NCBI GenBank assembly: GCA_013365325.1 | Contig: JABVXV010000002.1 | Coordinates: 806,001-870,000 of the forward strand | Direction: 5' to 3' | Source: Dipetalonema caudispina | Lineage: Eukaryota > Nematoda > Chromadorea > Rhabditida > Onchocercidae | DNA length: 64,000 nucleotides | In this document: positions 63,301 through 64,000 of the stretch, piece by piece | How the letters are laid out: each line of letters opens with the position of its first letter | Numbering within the stretch: position 1 is the stretch's first letter | Translations under genes and position numbers: made by a program | The notes under the pieces: generated by a model | Seen by the model: the letters and a program-made list of their open reading frames with translations, nothing else | Told to the model about the DNA's origin: nothing | The model's database searches: none

Positions 63301-64000
63301 AATTAACCAACCACAATAAATTTTCTTGTTTTTAATCAGAACGACTACGGCAGTTGTACCCGACATATCATCTCGCATTTCATCGTCATTCCGCATTTTT
63401 TCATCCAAAGCCAAAAAACCTTGTTTTATCGCTTCCTCTATGTTACCCTCTACTGTAAATTACTCAAACTGTGACATAATATAATGCCTATGTGAAAAAA
63501 AAGTACATTAGGGAGCCAAATTCAAAGCACTGACACCTTTAAAATCAGTTCCACGCTCTAAAATAAATCAGAACAAGAAGTTTACAATTTCAATGAATAT
63601 TGGATATTTCATTCAGAACAAATCATTTATAATGATTAAAAGAAAGAATGAAATTGACCATAATGTGCATTAGTGGCAATAAGTTTATGAAGGTGAATGC
63701 CGGCGTACTGTGATACTTTGGCCCCACCGTGACCATCGTAAACTGCAAAAAATGCAGCTTGAGTGTCGTCTGGCACGGCTAGCAGATGAATATGAGCATC
63801 TTCCATGTCTGCAACATTCAATTTTCTGCTAAATTTAACTTAAAAAGATCGATAAACAGTAGATGCAAAAGACAATAAACAGTCCTCCCATTAATTTCAA
63901 AATTTAGCCAGAAACTTACTGATTCGCCATCCTTGCATACACGAGCTTCCTATTTTATAGTAAACATTTGCACAGGAGGCAGTTTCCTTCGTTGTTACAG
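60391..64000 (-). CDS. PP2C-family Ser/Thr phosphatase, PPM-2-like (5' end beyond window)
   Basis: Metal-dependent protein phosphatase. Seven minus-strand exons in phase: 64000-63920 (partial), 63808-63659, 63452-63312, 63127-62903, 62716-62571, 61171-60938 and 60540-60391; 374 residues are visible. The start (PVTTKETASC region) matches C. elegans PPM-2 only a few residues after its N-terminal Met, so little is missing; the initial MG, often N-myristoylated in this group, is outside the window. Metal and catalytic motifs are all present: MEDAH, AVYDGHGG, SGTTAVVVLI, GDSRAV, NLALSRALGD, CDGIWDVMS and GCDNMTAVLVC. After the catalytic domain comes a tail of about 85 residues rich in E, S and P (SVDSEAYVTPQPSP, then ELLVPQQDS), longer than I recall for PPM-2. 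A catalytically active phosphatase is expected. The long intron 61172-62570 contains no other feature. Confidence 0.94.

Overview
This window is nuclear DNA of an AT-rich nematode, most likely a filarial or related spirurid worm. The evidence is many short exons with strong T-rich CAG acceptors, candidate spliced-leader acceptors a few bases upstream of several start codons, and proteins that read as nematode orthologues of conserved eukaryotic families. The species cannot be fixed from the sequence alone. No rRNA, tRNA or CRISPR array was found. Exon models were built by hand from reading frame and splice phase, without transcripts.

Layout. 1-4617 (+) is the C-terminal part of CNOT1, the CCR4-NOT scaffold. 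6417-9694 (-) is an MFSD5-like molybdate/anion transporter with eight exons, converging on CNOT1. 11834-13020 (+) is a two-exon, 93-residue proline-rich single-pass membrane protein. 15748-16225 (-) holds weak exons of an unrecognised membrane protein. 17130-21930 (-) is a many-exon ankyrin-repeat and SAM-domain protein of ANKS3/ANKS6 type. 23080-24339 (+) is a bHLH transcription factor. 24660-30500 is repeat-rich and contains a decayed BEL/Pao retrotransposon. 30886-32440 (+) is a small gene that appears to encode a stand-alone P2X7-type cytoplasmic ballast domain. 33438-36817 (-) is cytosolic aspartyl-tRNA synthetase. 37500-38020 is a second, internally deleted copy of the upstream repeat. 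39062-45759 (-) is a large unrecognised protein of about 1373 residues. 47709-47933 (-) is a 74-residue basic protein. 48000-52800 is mostly empty, with coding-like fragments and a disrupted gene. 52893-54496 (-) is ribosomal protein SA. 55299-58166 (+) is mitochondrial 3-hydroxyisobutyryl-CoA hydrolase, head-to-head with RPSA. 60391-64000 (-) is a PP2C phosphatase like C. elegans PPM-2, running off the right edge.

Most genes are conserved housekeeping functions: mRNA decay, translation, valine catabolism, phosphatase signalling. They are not functionally linked, and no operon is convincing. The most unusual item is the P2X7-ballast-domain gene beside retrotransposon debris: a domain known from the tail of a vertebrate ion channel, here without any channel. 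Other points of note are two apparent GC-AG introns in the MFSD5-like gene, a phase break with roughly 600 residues of family sequence missing at the left edge of CNOT1, and a perfect 15-bp inverted repeat near 32.6 kb.
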